From positions 8,475,501-8,539,500 of the forward strand of contig NZ_CP026121.1 of NCBI RefSeq assembly GCF_003330845.1: a DNA stretch of 64,000 nucleotides. The letters run 5' to 3'. Positions 40,786 through 49,049 of the stretch are shown here, piece by piece. Every line of letters starts with the position of its first letter. The stretch's first letter is position 1. Under the pieces are notes generated by a model, which made no database searches, was not told where the DNA came from, and saw only the letters and a list, made by a program, of their open reading frames with translations. The DNA is from Streptomyces sp. Go-475 (lineage in GTDB: Bacteria; Actinomycetota; Actinomycetes; Streptomycetales; Streptomycetaceae). Position numbers and translations under genes: made by a program.

Positions 40786-42177
40786 TCACGCCTTGAGCGG
40801 GTTGTACCGCGCCGCCGCCATCAGGTACCAGGCGGTCGCGCCCGTGTGCCGGTAGGGGTAGTAGCCGAAGCCGAACCCGGTGTCCAGCGGGCTGCTCGCG
40901 GACACCACGCCACAGCGCTCCGGCAGTGCCCCGCCGCCCACGGTCTGACCGCCGCCCAGCAGGTCCTGGGCCTTCTCGGCCGACGCGAGCAGACGCCGGG
41001 CGCGTGCCTCGTCACCCCGCGCCCCGCGGTCCCGCAGGGCGAGCGCGAGGTGCGCCGTCCCCTCGAACCACACGCCGTTGCGGTCGGGCTTGGGCTGCCC
41101 CGCCGCGATCGGGGCGTCCTCGTCCGCGAGGAGGCTCGCCGAACTGAAGGTGACCCCCTCGTACGACTGCCCGGCGGGGACCGTGCTGTTCGTGCGGCCG
41201 GAGTGGTCCAGGACCGCCAGCTCCGCCGCGGCCCAGTCCAGCGAACGGGAGAACCGGCCGGAGCCGAGCGCCAGGTGCGTCCAGGTCTGGGTGTCCTCCG
41301 GAACCGGCGACCGGTTGACCGTCACGCCGTCGTTGGTCCCGGTGTAGAAGAAGCCCCCGGACGGCTCCCACATGCGCCGCACGAACGCCTCGGCCCGCGC
41401 CCGCCGCTCCAGCCACACCCGGTCGCCGGTGAGCCGGGCCAGCCGGCCGAACAGGCAGACCAGGTCCGTGTTGTGCTCGGTCGAGGTGAACGGCAACGGC
41501 TGGTTCGCCCCGTCCACCCCGAACTTGTAGCCGCCGAGCGGCTCGTCGGTCCGGCCCGTCCGCTCGATCCACTCGCCGATCCGCACGGCAGCCGTGAGGA
41601 AGCGGCGCGCCCCGGTGCGGCGGGCCAGCGCGCTCAGCGCGATACCCGCCCAGGCCATGTCGCCCACCGCCGTGCCGGTGAAACCGAACTGGGTGCCGAC
41701 GTTGACGGTGCCGTCCGGCCGTACGAAGCCGTCGGGCTGCGGCGCGCCGTCGTAGAAGGTGTACGGGCCGACGTTGTAGGCCTGCCGGAGCCTGCCGTCG
41801 TCGTACGCCGGGTCGTGGAGCTGCGCGTACAGCAGGGCGTCGCCCAGCGCCTCGGCCCTGGTCAGGCCGTGCGCGGTGCGGGCGGCGAGGTGGGCGAGAA
41901 CGGCCAGGGCGTTGTCGTACGTGAACGCCGTGCTGAACAGCCCGGCCTGGTCGGTGTAGCTCTGGGCCAGGCGGATGCCGCCGTGGCCGGGGTAGGCGTC
42001 CATGGCGGCGGCGAGGAAGGCGTACCCCCGGGCCGGGGCCGACGCGGGACGTGCCCCGGCCCGGCCGGCCGCCAGGGCCGGTGCCGAGCCGACGGCGGTG
42101 AGCCCCGCGGCGCTGATGCCGAGTCCGGCACCGATGAGCGAACGCCGGCTGACCGCCGGGCCTTGTCTGCCAGTCAT
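40786..42177 (-). CDS. Tat-exported (alpha/alpha)-toroid protein, probable glycan-active
   Basis: 463 residues from ATG 42177 with AAAGGGAG upstream. SRRSLIGAGLGISAAGLTAV is a twin-arginine signal, cleaved at about ALA-AG, residue 37. The mature part has repeated helices with aromatic pockets (FSTAFTYDNALAVLAHLAAR, GTAVGDMAWAGIALSALARR, NGVWFEGTAHLALALRDRGA, TGFGFGYYPYRHTGATAWYL), typical of six-hairpin glycosidase-like toroids. I cannot assign a GH family. A LacI-type operator TGAGAGCGCTCTCA lies 12-25 bases upstream of the start, which supports sugar-responsive control and a carbohydrate role. Confidence 0.75.
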   Translation of the reverse strand: MTGRQGPAVSRRSLIGAGLGISAAGLTAVGSAPALAAGRAGARPASAPARGYAFLAAAMDAYPGHGGIRLAQSYTDQAGLFSTAFTYDNALAVLAHLAARTAHGLTRAEALGDALLYAQLHDPAYDDGRLRQAYNVGPYTFYDGAPQPDGFVRPDGTVNVGTQFGFTGTAVGDMAWAGIALSALARRTGARRFLTAAVRIGEWIERTGRTDEPLGGYKFGVDGANQPLPFTSTEHNTDLVCLFGRLARLTGDRVWLERRARAEAFVRRMWEPSGGFFYTGTNDGVTVNRSPVPEDTQTWTHLALGSGRFSRSLDWAAAELAVLDHSGRTNSTVPAGQSYEGVTFSSASLLADEDAPIAAGQPKPDRNGVWFEGTAHLALALRDRGARGDEARARRLLASAEKAQDLLGGGQTVGGGALPERCGVVSASSPLDTGFGFGYYPYRHTGATAWYLMAAARYNPLKA

Positions 42178-42188
42178 GGATCTCCCTT

Positions 42189-42202
42189 TGAGAGCGCTCT
42201 CA
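42189..42202. promoter_or_regulatory. LacI-family operator TGAGAGCGCTCTCA
   Basis: A perfect 14-base palindrome, 12 bases upstream of the ATG at 42177 and next to the ribosome binding site. It has the central CG and GAGAGCGCTCTC core of LacI-family sites; the cellobiose repressor CebR box of Streptomyces is TGGGAGCGCTCCCA. No LacI gene is present in the window, so the regulator acts in trans. Confidence 0.75.
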
Positions 42203-42294
42203 GCCAGTGCGCGCTCATTGTGCTGGCACCCCGGGGGCGGGTCAACGCCCAGCTCCGAAAGGAGAGTTGCGGAGGGAGAGGAACAGCGAGCGGC

Positions 42295-44013
42295 CTACTC
42301 GCAGACGATCTCGTCACGCGGCGTGTAGTGCGTGCGGAACGGCTCCCGCCTCACTTCCCGGCCGCCGTCGTAGAACACCCGCTCCACGGTGACGTCGAAC
42401 CCTTCGAGCGGCGTCTGCGGCACGCACTCCTTGTCGTCGCTCACCTTCTTCTCCGGCTTCTTCACCTCGGTGCGCGGGCCCTTGACCGACTTGATCTCGT
42501 CGTACTTGCGCGTGCCGAGGAAGGAGACGGTCACGGACGTGTCGGTGGACTCGGCCTGGATGTAGATCGCCTTGCCGGAGTCGTTGGTGAACCGCAGGTC
42601 CAGGCTGCCCCAGGCGACCGTCGCCTCGCGGCCCTCGGGGTAGCGCTCGATGTAGAAGGAGTGCGCGCCGTGCTCCACGGGCTTGACCCCGGCGAAGAAC
42701 AGCGCGTTGTACACCGTCGTCGCCACGGCCGAGACACCGCCGCCGGAGGCCTTCGTGAACTTGTCGTCGAGGATGATGATGCCCTCGACGAAGCCGTTCT
42801 CCTCGGTGCGCTCCCCGACGGTCCGATTGAAGCTCCACGTCCGGTCCGGCCTGACGAGGGAGCCGTTGATGAGTTCCACCGCCCTGCCTATGTTCTTCGT
42901 GCGGTACTCGGCCGGCTCGAAGTGGACGGTGAACGAGGACATCTTCTCCGTCAGCCCCAGCTCCGCGGCGTTCTCGCGGGTCACCTCGGGCTGGATCCCG
43001 CGCACCTCCACCTCGCCTTCGCGGTCGGCGCCCGACCTGGTGAGCAGCGGCAGCACCGCCTTGCCCAGCGCCTTGTCGGTGACCTCCCGGCCGGGTACGG
43101 CGTCCTCGGTCACCACGGCCCGGTCGCCGTCCGCCCGCAGCCTGGCGTTCTCGGCCGTCGTGGTCACCTCGTCCAGGGGACCGGCGACGGCGGAGGCGGC
43201 CCGCAGCCCCTTCGCGTCGAGCTCCGGTCTCAGCCTGCCGCTGTCGTCCGGCCGCATGGCCAGGTGCTCGCCCAGCACGTCCGGGCCGACCGTGAACCGC
43301 CTGCCGGCCGCGGTGAGCGTGACGGGCGCCGACACGGCCGGCTCCGCGAACGTCCGCACCGCCCGCCGGACCTCCTCGGCCGTGACCTCCGGCCGGGTCT
43401 CCCGCGCGGGCAGGGCCGTCACCGCCGCGGCGTCGCCGCGCAGGAAGGAGGCGCGCAGGGGTGCCACCGCGGCGTCCACGTCGAGCGCGTGACCCGTGCG
43501 CGGCGCGACCTGCCGCACCCGTCCGCCGTCGAAGCCGACGGCGCCCTCCCGCACCTTCTGGTCGAGGTCCTTCGCCAGCTGCCCGAGAGCGGCCCGGGCC
43601 TTGCCCTCGTCGAGGCGTACGACCGGCTCGACGGCACCGCCCGAGCGGAAGAACCCCTCGAACACGCCGACCGGGTCGTTGCCGGTGCGCGCCGCCCGGT
43701 CGACGGTCTCCTGGATGTCGTAGGAGAGCCCGGCGCGCCGCGGATCGACCGTGCCCGTACGGTCACCGACCTTCACCGTAAGCTCCCGCGCGCCGGCCGC
43801 GCCCAGCCGCCGCTCCAGCTTCCGCACCGCCTCCGCGCGGCTCAGCCCTCCGATCTCCACGCCGCGCACCGTCGTACCGGAGTCGATCTCCCCGCCCGTG
43901 AGGACCAGCCCCGCGAGGTACAGGCCGCCGACCCCGACGGCCAGCGCGCCGCCGGCCAGGGCGAGGGGCGGGAGGGAGGTGATGCGCGGGACGGAGGCTG
44001 TTCGGGGGCGCAT
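42295..44013 (-). CDS. VanW-family protein with peptidoglycan-binding-like repeats
   Basis: 572 residues from ATG 44013, with AGGAGA upstream. A membrane anchor lies at about 15-38 (LPPLALAGGALAVGVGGLYL). Two similar domains (TVRGVEIGGLSRAEAVRKLE; GGEIDS-type blocks and VAPRTGHALDVDAAVAPLRA) are the PG_binding_4 type. The VanW domain follows (YRTKNIGRAVELINGSLVRP, SFNRTVGERTEENGFVEG, GGGVSAVATTVYNALFFAGV). VanW is named from vancomycin-resistance clusters but is widespread and of unknown activity; a cell-wall role outside the membrane is likely. No van genes are near. Confidence 0.9.
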   Translation of the reverse strand: MRPRTASVPRITSLPPLALAGGALAVGVGGLYLAGLVLTGGEIDSGTTVRGVEIGGLSRAEAVRKLERRLGAAGARELTVKVGDRTGTVDPRRAGLSYDIQETVDRAARTGNDPVGVFEGFFRSGGAVEPVVRLDEGKARAALGQLAKDLDQKVREGAVGFDGGRVRQVAPRTGHALDVDAAVAPLRASFLRGDAAAVTALPARETRPEVTAEEVRRAVRTFAEPAVSAPVTLTAAGRRFTVGPDVLGEHLAMRPDDSGRLRPELDAKGLRAASAVAGPLDEVTTTAENARLRADGDRAVVTEDAVPGREVTDKALGKAVLPLLTRSGADREGEVEVRGIQPEVTRENAAELGLTEKMSSFTVHFEPAEYRTKNIGRAVELINGSLVRPDRTWSFNRTVGERTEENGFVEGIIILDDKFTKASGGGVSAVATTVYNALFFAGVKPVEHGAHSFYIERYPEGREATVAWGSLDLRFTNDSGKAIYIQAESTDTSVTVSFLGTRKYDEIKSVKGPRTEVKKPEKKVSDDKECVPQTPLEGFDVTVERVFYDGGREVRREPFRTHYTPRDEIVCE

Positions 44014-44107
44014 GGGTCTCCTGGAGATCGAATACGAAGGGGCACCCGATGACGCGACGCTGCTGCGGGCAAACACATCAAGCTATGCACACCTGGTGGC
44101 AATCCGG

Positions 44108-44134
44108 TATGTCCCAGACCACTTATGTCCGAGA
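44108..44134. repeat. Direct repeat upstream of the glycosyltransferase gene
   Basis: TATGTCCCAGA (44108-44118) and TATGTCCGAGA (44124-44134), 16 bases apart, lie in the 219-base divergent region between the VanW and glycosyltransferase genes. It could be a regulator site; the rest of the gap holds no gene. Confidence 0.3.
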
Positions 44135-44232
44135 TCACGCCCGGACCGGCCGGACCGGCCCGCACCGCCGGGCCCGGCAACGGAGTGGTAACGGCGAACA
44201 ACTGTCCGGTGGTTGACACCGTCTAGGCCACC

Positions 44233-45507
44233 ATGAAGATCTCTTTCCTGATTCACAACGCCTACGGGATCGGAGGCACGATCACCACCACGTTCAACCT
44301 GGCCGGAGCCCTCGCCGAACGGCACGACGTGGAGATCGTCTCCGCGCTGCGCCACCGCGAACACCCCAACCTCACCCCGGACCCCCGGGTGCGGCTGCGG
44401 GCCCTGGTGGACCTCCGCAAGGAGGCCGACCATCCGCTCCACGCCAGACCGGCGAAGGTCTTCCCGCCCGCCGAGTACCGCCACCACCAGTACAGCGAGC
44501 TGACCGACGAGCGGATCGGCGCGCACCTGGAGGCGCTCGACGCCGACGTCGTCATCGGCACCCGCCCGGGCCTCAACGTGCACATCGCCCGACAGGCCCC
44601 GCGTCACGTCCTGCGCGTCGGCCAGGAGCACCTCACACTCGACAACCACTCGCCGCGGCTGCGCACCGCACTGCGCCGCGCCTACCGCGACCTCGACGTC
44701 GTCACCACCGTCACGGAGGCGGACGCCGCCGCCTACCGGCGCAAGATGTGGCTGCCCGGCGTCCACGTCGAGGCCCTCCCGAACAGCGTCCCCGACCCCG
44801 CCCTGCCGCCCGCGGACGGCAACGCCAAGATCGTCGTCGCCGCCGGCCGGCTGGTCCCCGTCAAGCGCTACGACCTGCTCATCGAGGCGTTCGCCCAGGT
44901 CGCCGCCGCGTTCCCGGACTGGCAGCTGCGCATCTACGGCAAGGGCGAGGAGGAGCCCAGGCTGCGGCGGCTCATCGAACAGCTCGGCCTGTGGAACAAC
45001 GTGTTCCTCATGGGGGCCGCCACCCCCATGGAGGCGGAGTGGGCCAAGGCCTCGATCGGCGCGGCCGCCTCCGACTTCGAGCCGTTCGGCATGACGATCG
45101 TCGAGGCGATGCGCTGCGGACTGCCCGTCGTCAGCACCGACTGCCCCTACGGCCCCGGCGAGATCATCCAGGACGGCACCGACGGCCGGCTGGTGCCGGT
45201 CGGCGACCGCGACGCCTTCGCCTCGGCCCTGCTGGAACTCGTCGGCGACGACGAACGACGCCGCCGCATGGGCCGCGCCGCCCTGGAGAACGCCCGCCGC
45301 TACGCCCCCGGCCCCGTCGTCGCACAGGCCGAACGCATCCTCGAGGAGACCGCGACGGCCAGGACCACGGGCCGGCACCCCGGCACCGCGCGGGAGCCCC
45401 GGGCCGGCAGCCCGCTCACCGGCCGGGGCCACGCCGCCCGCGACGCGGCCCACACCGTGGCGACCGGCGTGCTGCGCCGCATCCGCATCCGCGAGGGCCG
45501 GCGATGA
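44233..45507 (+). CDS. GT4-family glycosyltransferase
   Basis: 424 residues from ATG 44233. Two Rossmann-like halves: N-terminal MKISFLIHNAYGIGGTITTT (GGT loop) and C-terminal IVVAAGRLVPVKRYDLLIEA, the RIYGKGEEEP strand and the EX7E motif in SDFEPFGMTIVEAMRCGLPV. This is a retaining GT-B enzyme of the GT4 family, transferring a sugar from a nucleotide sugar to a cell-surface or wall polymer. A basic C-terminal tail may contact the membrane. Its stop overlaps the next gene by ATGA, so the two are coupled. No ribosome binding site is obvious upstream. Confidence 0.92.
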   Translation: MKISFLIHNAYGIGGTITTTFNLAGALAERHDVEIVSALRHREHPNLTPDPRVRLRALVDLRKEADHPLHARPAKVFPPAEYRHHQYSELTDERIGAHLEALDADVVIGTRPGLNVHIARQAPRHVLRVGQEHLTLDNHSPRLRTALRRAYRDLDVVTTVTEADAAAYRRKMWLPGVHVEALPNSVPDPALPPADGNAKIVVAAGRLVPVKRYDLLIEAFAQVAAAFPDWQLRIYGKGEEEPRLRRLIEQLGLWNNVFLMGAATPMEAEWAKASIGAAASDFEPFGMTIVEAMRCGLPVVSTDCPYGPGEIIQDGTDGRLVPVGDRDAFASALLELVGDDERRRRMGRAALENARRYAPGPVVAQAERILEETATARTTGRHPGTAREPRAGSPLTGRGHAARDAAHTVATGVLRRIRIREGRR

Positions 45508-46394
45508 GCGCGCCGGAACCGACGACCATGACGACGAACGCGCCGGAAGGCACCACGATGGGCACCCCGCACGACACCCAGCCGCGCACCGACTGCGCGA
45601 TCGACACGGACGGCAGGATCACCTTCCGCCTCCCGCCGGTCCCGGCCTCCCGCCCCCAGCTGCTGCTGCGGCTGCGCCCCAAGAAGGGCAGCCCCGAGAC
45701 GGTCCGCCACCTCCTCGACCTGGCACCGGACCACACCGGAACCCACCTGCACGCCGTACTGGAACCGGACCCGGCCCTGGCCGAGGGCCGCTGGGACGTC
45801 TACCTCCTGCCGGAACCGGGAGCCGAACGCCGACGGCTGCGCCCCGGCCTGCGGGACCTGCGCGCCCTCGTCGACGGGCACCTGCGCGACCGGCCCGCGC
45901 CGGTCGCCGTCCGCATCCCGTACGTCACCAAGGACGGCTTCCTCGCCCTGCGGGCCTGGCTGCGCACCGCCCACGCCGAGGCCCGCGCCATCGACGTCAC
46001 GGACCGGGCGATGACGGTCACCGCCCGCCTGCACGGTGCCGGCCTCCACGAGGACGCCACCGTGCGCCTGCGCCTGCGCGGCACCGACACCGTACGGTGC
46101 CTCAGCCCGCGGATCGACGACGACGCCAAGGGCTTCTCCTTCACCGCCGGCCCCGAGGACCTGACGGCCGACGACGGAGGCGCGGACCGGATCTGGGACG
46201 CCTTCGTCCGGCCCACCGCCGACGCGGCGCCGATCAGGATCGGCCGCCTGCTCGACGACGTGGCGGACCGCAAGCACGTGTACGTCTACCCGGCGGTCAC
46301 CCGCGACGGATCGTCCCTGCGCCCCTACTACACCGTCGACAACGACCTCGCGATCGAAGAGAAGAAGCCCCATTCCCCGATATGCCCGAAATGA
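45504..46394 (+). CDS. Hypothetical protein coupled to the glycosyltransferase
   Basis: 296 residues from ATG 45504, overlapping the glycosyltransferase stop (ATGA). The N-terminal ~35 residues are low-complexity. The rest is beta-rich (GRITFRLPPVPASRPQLLLR, RWDVYLLPEPGAERRRLRPG, GLHEDATVRLRLRGTDTVRC), with an ending VYPAVTRDGSSLRPYYTVDN. That ending resembles the C-terminal part of proteins fused to or encoded with polysaccharide/teichoic glycosyltransferases in actinomycetes. No signal, membrane span or active site is visible. It probably assists the adjacent transferase. Confidence 0.65.
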   Translation: MSAPEPTTMTTNAPEGTTMGTPHDTQPRTDCAIDTDGRITFRLPPVPASRPQLLLRLRPKKGSPETVRHLLDLAPDHTGTHLHAVLEPDPALAEGRWDVYLLPEPGAERRRLRPGLRDLRALVDGHLRDRPAPVAVRIPYVTKDGFLALRAWLRTAHAEARAIDVTDRAMTVTARLHGAGLHEDATVRLRLRGTDTVRCLSPRIDDDAKGFSFTAGPEDLTADDGGADRIWDAFVRPTADAAPIRIGRLLDDVADRKHVYVYPAVTRDGSSLRPYYTVDNDLAIEEKKPHSPICPK

Positions 46395-46518
46395 AAATCC
46401 AGAGGGCTTCGGATGGTTATTTCGGAAGCGGGAAGCGACAGTCATGTGTGGATTCTGTGCGAAGCGGCGGCAAAAAGGTCAGGCGCTCGTTTTCAACAGG
46501 CCCACATCGCAAGGGGAC

Positions 46519-46547
46519 TTGCGGCCATAACCAAACTCAAGTACTAG
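46519..46547 (+). promoter_or_regulatory. Promoter of the YceI gene (probable leaderless start)
   Basis: TTGCGG (46519-46524) and TACTAG (46542-46547) with a 17-base spacer. Transcription would begin close to the ATG at 46555, and no ribosome binding site is present, so the message is probably leaderless. The rest of 46395-46518 is comparatively AT-rich, without a gene. Confidence 0.5.
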
Positions 46548-46554
46548 ATGAATC

Positions 46555-47217
46555 ATGAACCTGTTCAACCGCGTCGTGCCGTCCCGCCGGCAGGCGCCGA
46601 CCGTCCCCCCACAGCGCCCCGGCGGCGCACCGGCTTCCCCCACCGCCGTGCTGCCGGACCCCGGCCTGGCGAATCTCACCGGTGAATGGGTCGTCGACCC
46701 CGCGCACAGCAGGATCGGCTTCTCCGTCCGGCACGCCATGGTGACCACCGTGCGCGGTTGTTTCCTGGAGTACGAAAGCCGGCTCTACTTCGACGCGCAC
46801 GACCCGGCCCGGTCGCGGGCCGACATCACCCTGTTCACCTCCAGTGTCGACACCGGAGTGGAACAGCGTGACGCCCATCTGGTGGGCCGCGACTTCCTCG
46901 ACGCGGCCACCTATCCGCGGATGCGCTTCACCAGTACCGCGGTGGAACAAGCGGGCACCGACCTGTACCGCATGTCGGGGGAGCTCACCATCAAAGGAAT
47001 ATCCCGCCCCGTCGTACTGGACATGACCTATATCGGGCACGTCACCGATCCCTTCGGTTATGACCGGGTCGGTTTCGACGGCACCACCACCATCAACCGC
47101 TCCGACTGGGGCCTGACCTACAACAGCAGGCTGGCCGAGGGAGGCGCGATGGTGAGCGAGAAGGTGCGCCTGCAGCTCGACATCGCCGCCATCCGCACGG
47201 CACCGTCCTCCGGCTGA
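46555..47217 (+). CDS. YceI-family (lipocalin-like) protein
   Basis: 220 residues from ATG 46555. After a ~40-residue Pro-rich lead comes the YceI fold: GEWVVDPAHSRIGFSVRHAM, DARSRADITLFTSS-like strands, GRDFLDAATYPRMRFTSTAV, GELTIKGISRPVVLDM, and DWGLTYNSRL. The family binds polyisoprenoid-like lipids in a beta-barrel and is linked to stress or quinone metabolism. No signal peptide is seen, so this member is probably cytoplasmic or membrane-peripheral. Alone in its transcription unit; a MOSC gene converges on it. Confidence 0.93.
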   Translation: MNLFNRVVPSRRQAPTVPPQRPGGAPASPTAVLPDPGLANLTGEWVVDPAHSRIGFSVRHAMVTTVRGCFLEYESRLYFDAHDPARSRADITLFTSSVDTGVEQRDAHLVGRDFLDAATYPRMRFTSTAVEQAGTDLYRMSGELTIKGISRPVVLDMTYIGHVTDPFGYDRVGFDGTTTINRSDWGLTYNSRLAEGGAMVSEKVRLQLDIAAIRTAPSSG

Positions 47218-47231
47218 CCGCCGAAGCCGCT

Positions 47232-47729
47232 TCAGGACACGGGCTCGCCCCCGGCCACGACACGGAACGTGGCCGGGCCGACCGTGAGCACCCCGTCGCT
47301 CAGGGGCGTGCACCGCACACCGCCCCGGCCGCGCAGGGCCCGGTGCGCGCCGGGGCCGATGGTGACGTCCATCCAGGCGCAGGGCCGGGCCGGGCGGTTC
47401 ACGGCGAACACCACCGGCCCGGTGCCGCAGTCGAGGGCGATCGTCGCGCCGACGTACGCGTCGATGTCGACGCCCCTGAGCAGGACGTTCCGGCGGGTGT
47501 GCCGGAGGTCTGCGTCCGCCGGGAGCCCCTCCGAGGCCATCATGGTGACGGCCGCGTTCCGGTGGGCGGGCCGGGCGTAGTAGCGGTCGCCGACCAGCCC
47601 CAGGCCCCTGCGTACCTCCACCCGGGCGACGCGTTCGTCGACCGGACCGGGGGAGGGGCCGTCCGACGGCCGTCCGGCCAGCCGGTGCGAGGGCGACACC
47701 AGCAGTTGCAGCACCTCGACCTCGGTCAT
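47232..47729 (-). CDS. MOSC-domain protein
   Basis: 165 residues from ATG 47729. LVGDRYYARPAHRNAAVTMM, HTRRNVLLRGVDIDAYVGAT and FAVNRPARPCAWMDVTIGPG with the conserved cysteine are the MOSC fold. The final strands (GVRCTPLSDGVLTVGPATF) complete a stand-alone MOSC of normal size (about 150-170). MOSC proteins carry sulfur on a conserved Cys or bind molybdenum cofactor; the substrate here is unknown. No molybdenum-enzyme genes are adjacent. Confidence 0.9.
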   Translation of the reverse strand: MTEVEVLQLLVSPSHRLAGRPSDGPSPGPVDERVARVEVRRGLGLVGDRYYARPAHRNAAVTMMASEGLPADADLRHTRRNVLLRGVDIDAYVGATIALDCGTGPVVFAVNRPARPCAWMDVTIGPGAHRALRGRGGVRCTPLSDGVLTVGPATFRVVAGGEPVS

Positions 47730-47782
47730 GGCCCCACCCTACGACGCGGTAACCGGTCCCGGCCGAGAGGTCGTCGCCCCTC

Positions 47783-47860
47783 GTGGGCGCTGCGGGACTC
47801 GGGCACGTTGGGCGCTGTGGGCGCTGCGGGACTCGGGCACGTTGGTCGCTGTGGGCGCTG
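47783..47860. repeat. 34-bp tandem repeat in the gap between MOSC and MASE1 genes
   Basis: Copies at 47783-47816 and 47817-47850 differ at one base, and a partial third follows from 47851. The unit begins GTGGGCGCTGCGGGACTCGG. The 259-base gap 47730-47988 holds no gene; further 17-base degenerate repeats (GCGGCAACCGG-CCCGT) follow to about 47930. Transcription-attenuating or slippage-prone DNA are both possible. Confidence 0.75.
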
Positions 47861-47988
47861 CGGCAACCGGGCCCGTCGATCCCCGCGGGCGTGGCGGCAA
47901 CCGGACCCGTTGCCCCCGGCGGGCCGAGCGGCAGCCGGGCCCGGCCGCACGCCCGTCGCCCCACCCCGCGGCCGCAGGCCCCGGCCCG

Positions 47989-48999
47989 TCACTCGTCCTG
48001 TCGCCGCCCGATCCTCCCCTCCTCCAGCGAGGCCCGGCCGTCCGCCGCCTCGCCCGCCGTCAGGTGCTCCAGCACCTCGACCAGCTCCTGGCACGCCCGT
48101 TCCACGGAACGCCGGGTGTTGAGCTGCTCGGTGATCACGGCCGACAGGATCAGCGCGGTCAGGGCCATCGCCCCGTTGAAGGCCTGCAGTTTGATCATCA
48201 CCTCGACCCTGGTCAGCCGTTCGAACGGCCCGGACCGGTCGGTCGCCGCCACCGTCGCCATGATCGAGGCGAACAGGGCGCACAGCATGCTGCCCGCCAG
48301 CTGGAAACGCAGCGCCGCCCAGATCAGCAGGGGATAGACGAGGAAGAGCAGACTGACCGGGCTGTGCGTGGCCGGCGGAACGACACAGCACGCGATCAGC
48401 GCCAGGCCCGACGCCTCCTTCCAGCGCGACAGCCGCAGCGGCCGGCGCAGGCGGTACAGCAGGAGCAGCACCGGCGTGACGATCAGGACGCCCATCGCGT
48501 CACCCACCCACCAGGCCAGCCACACCGCCCAGAAGCTCGGCCAGTCGAGCCGGCCCGTGGCGATCAGCAGACCGGCGCCCACGGTCGCACTGATCAGCAT
48601 CGCGGTGAACGCGCCCAGGAACACCAGGGCCAGACCGTCCCGCAGCCGCGCCAGGTCGGTGCGGAAACCGGCCCGGCGCAGCAGCAGGTACCCGACGATC
48701 GGCGCGGCCGTGTTGCCTGCCAGGACGCCGAACGCCGAGGGCCGCAGGGAGGTGAGGGACAGGATGACGAGAAAGGCGCCCAGGGCGATCCCCGGCCAGC
48801 AGCGCAGCCCGAAGATCAGCAGGAAGGCGACCGAGACGCCGGTGGGAGGCCAGACGGGCGTGACGACCGCGCCCTCGACGACCAGTTCCCGCATCAGGCC
48901 GAGCTGCCCCGACACGTAATAGCAGGCGGCGACGGCCAGCGTCTGCAGAGCGATGACGACCGGCGTACGCAGATCCTGGGTGCCCACCACAGCAGCCAT
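47989..48999 (-). CDS. MASE1-domain integral membrane sensor
   Basis: 336 residues from ATG 48999. About eight to nine membrane spans with the MASE1 pattern (YYVSGQLGLMRELVVEGAVV; TPVWPPTGVSVAFLLIFGLR; WPGIALGAFLVILSL; NTAAPIVGYLLLRRAGF; WLAWWVGDAMGVLIVTPVLL). After the last span a ~35-residue helical tail (RSVERACQELVEVLEHL) replaces the kinase, GGDEF or phosphatase usually found. It lies 50 bases downstream of the SpoIIE-type phosphatase gene and has no ribosome binding site, so both are probably one operon, with the sensor and effector split into two proteins. Confidence 0.85.
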   Translation of the reverse strand: MAAVVGTQDLRTPVVIALQTLAVAACYYVSGQLGLMRELVVEGAVVTPVWPPTGVSVAFLLIFGLRCWPGIALGAFLVILSLTSLRPSAFGVLAGNTAAPIVGYLLLRRAGFRTDLARLRDGLALVFLGAFTAMLISATVGAGLLIATGRLDWPSFWAVWLAWWVGDAMGVLIVTPVLLLLYRLRRPLRLSRWKEASGLALIACCVVPPATHSPVSLLFLVYPLLIWAALRFQLAGSMLCALFASIMATVAATDRSGPFERLTRVEVMIKLQAFNGAMALTALILSAVITEQLNTRRSVERACQELVEVLEHLTAGEAADGRASLEEGRIGRRQDE

Positions 49000-49049
49000 G
49001 AGACACCGGGGCCGCCGCGTCGGCGAGGCGAGAGCGGGGCCCTGCGGCC

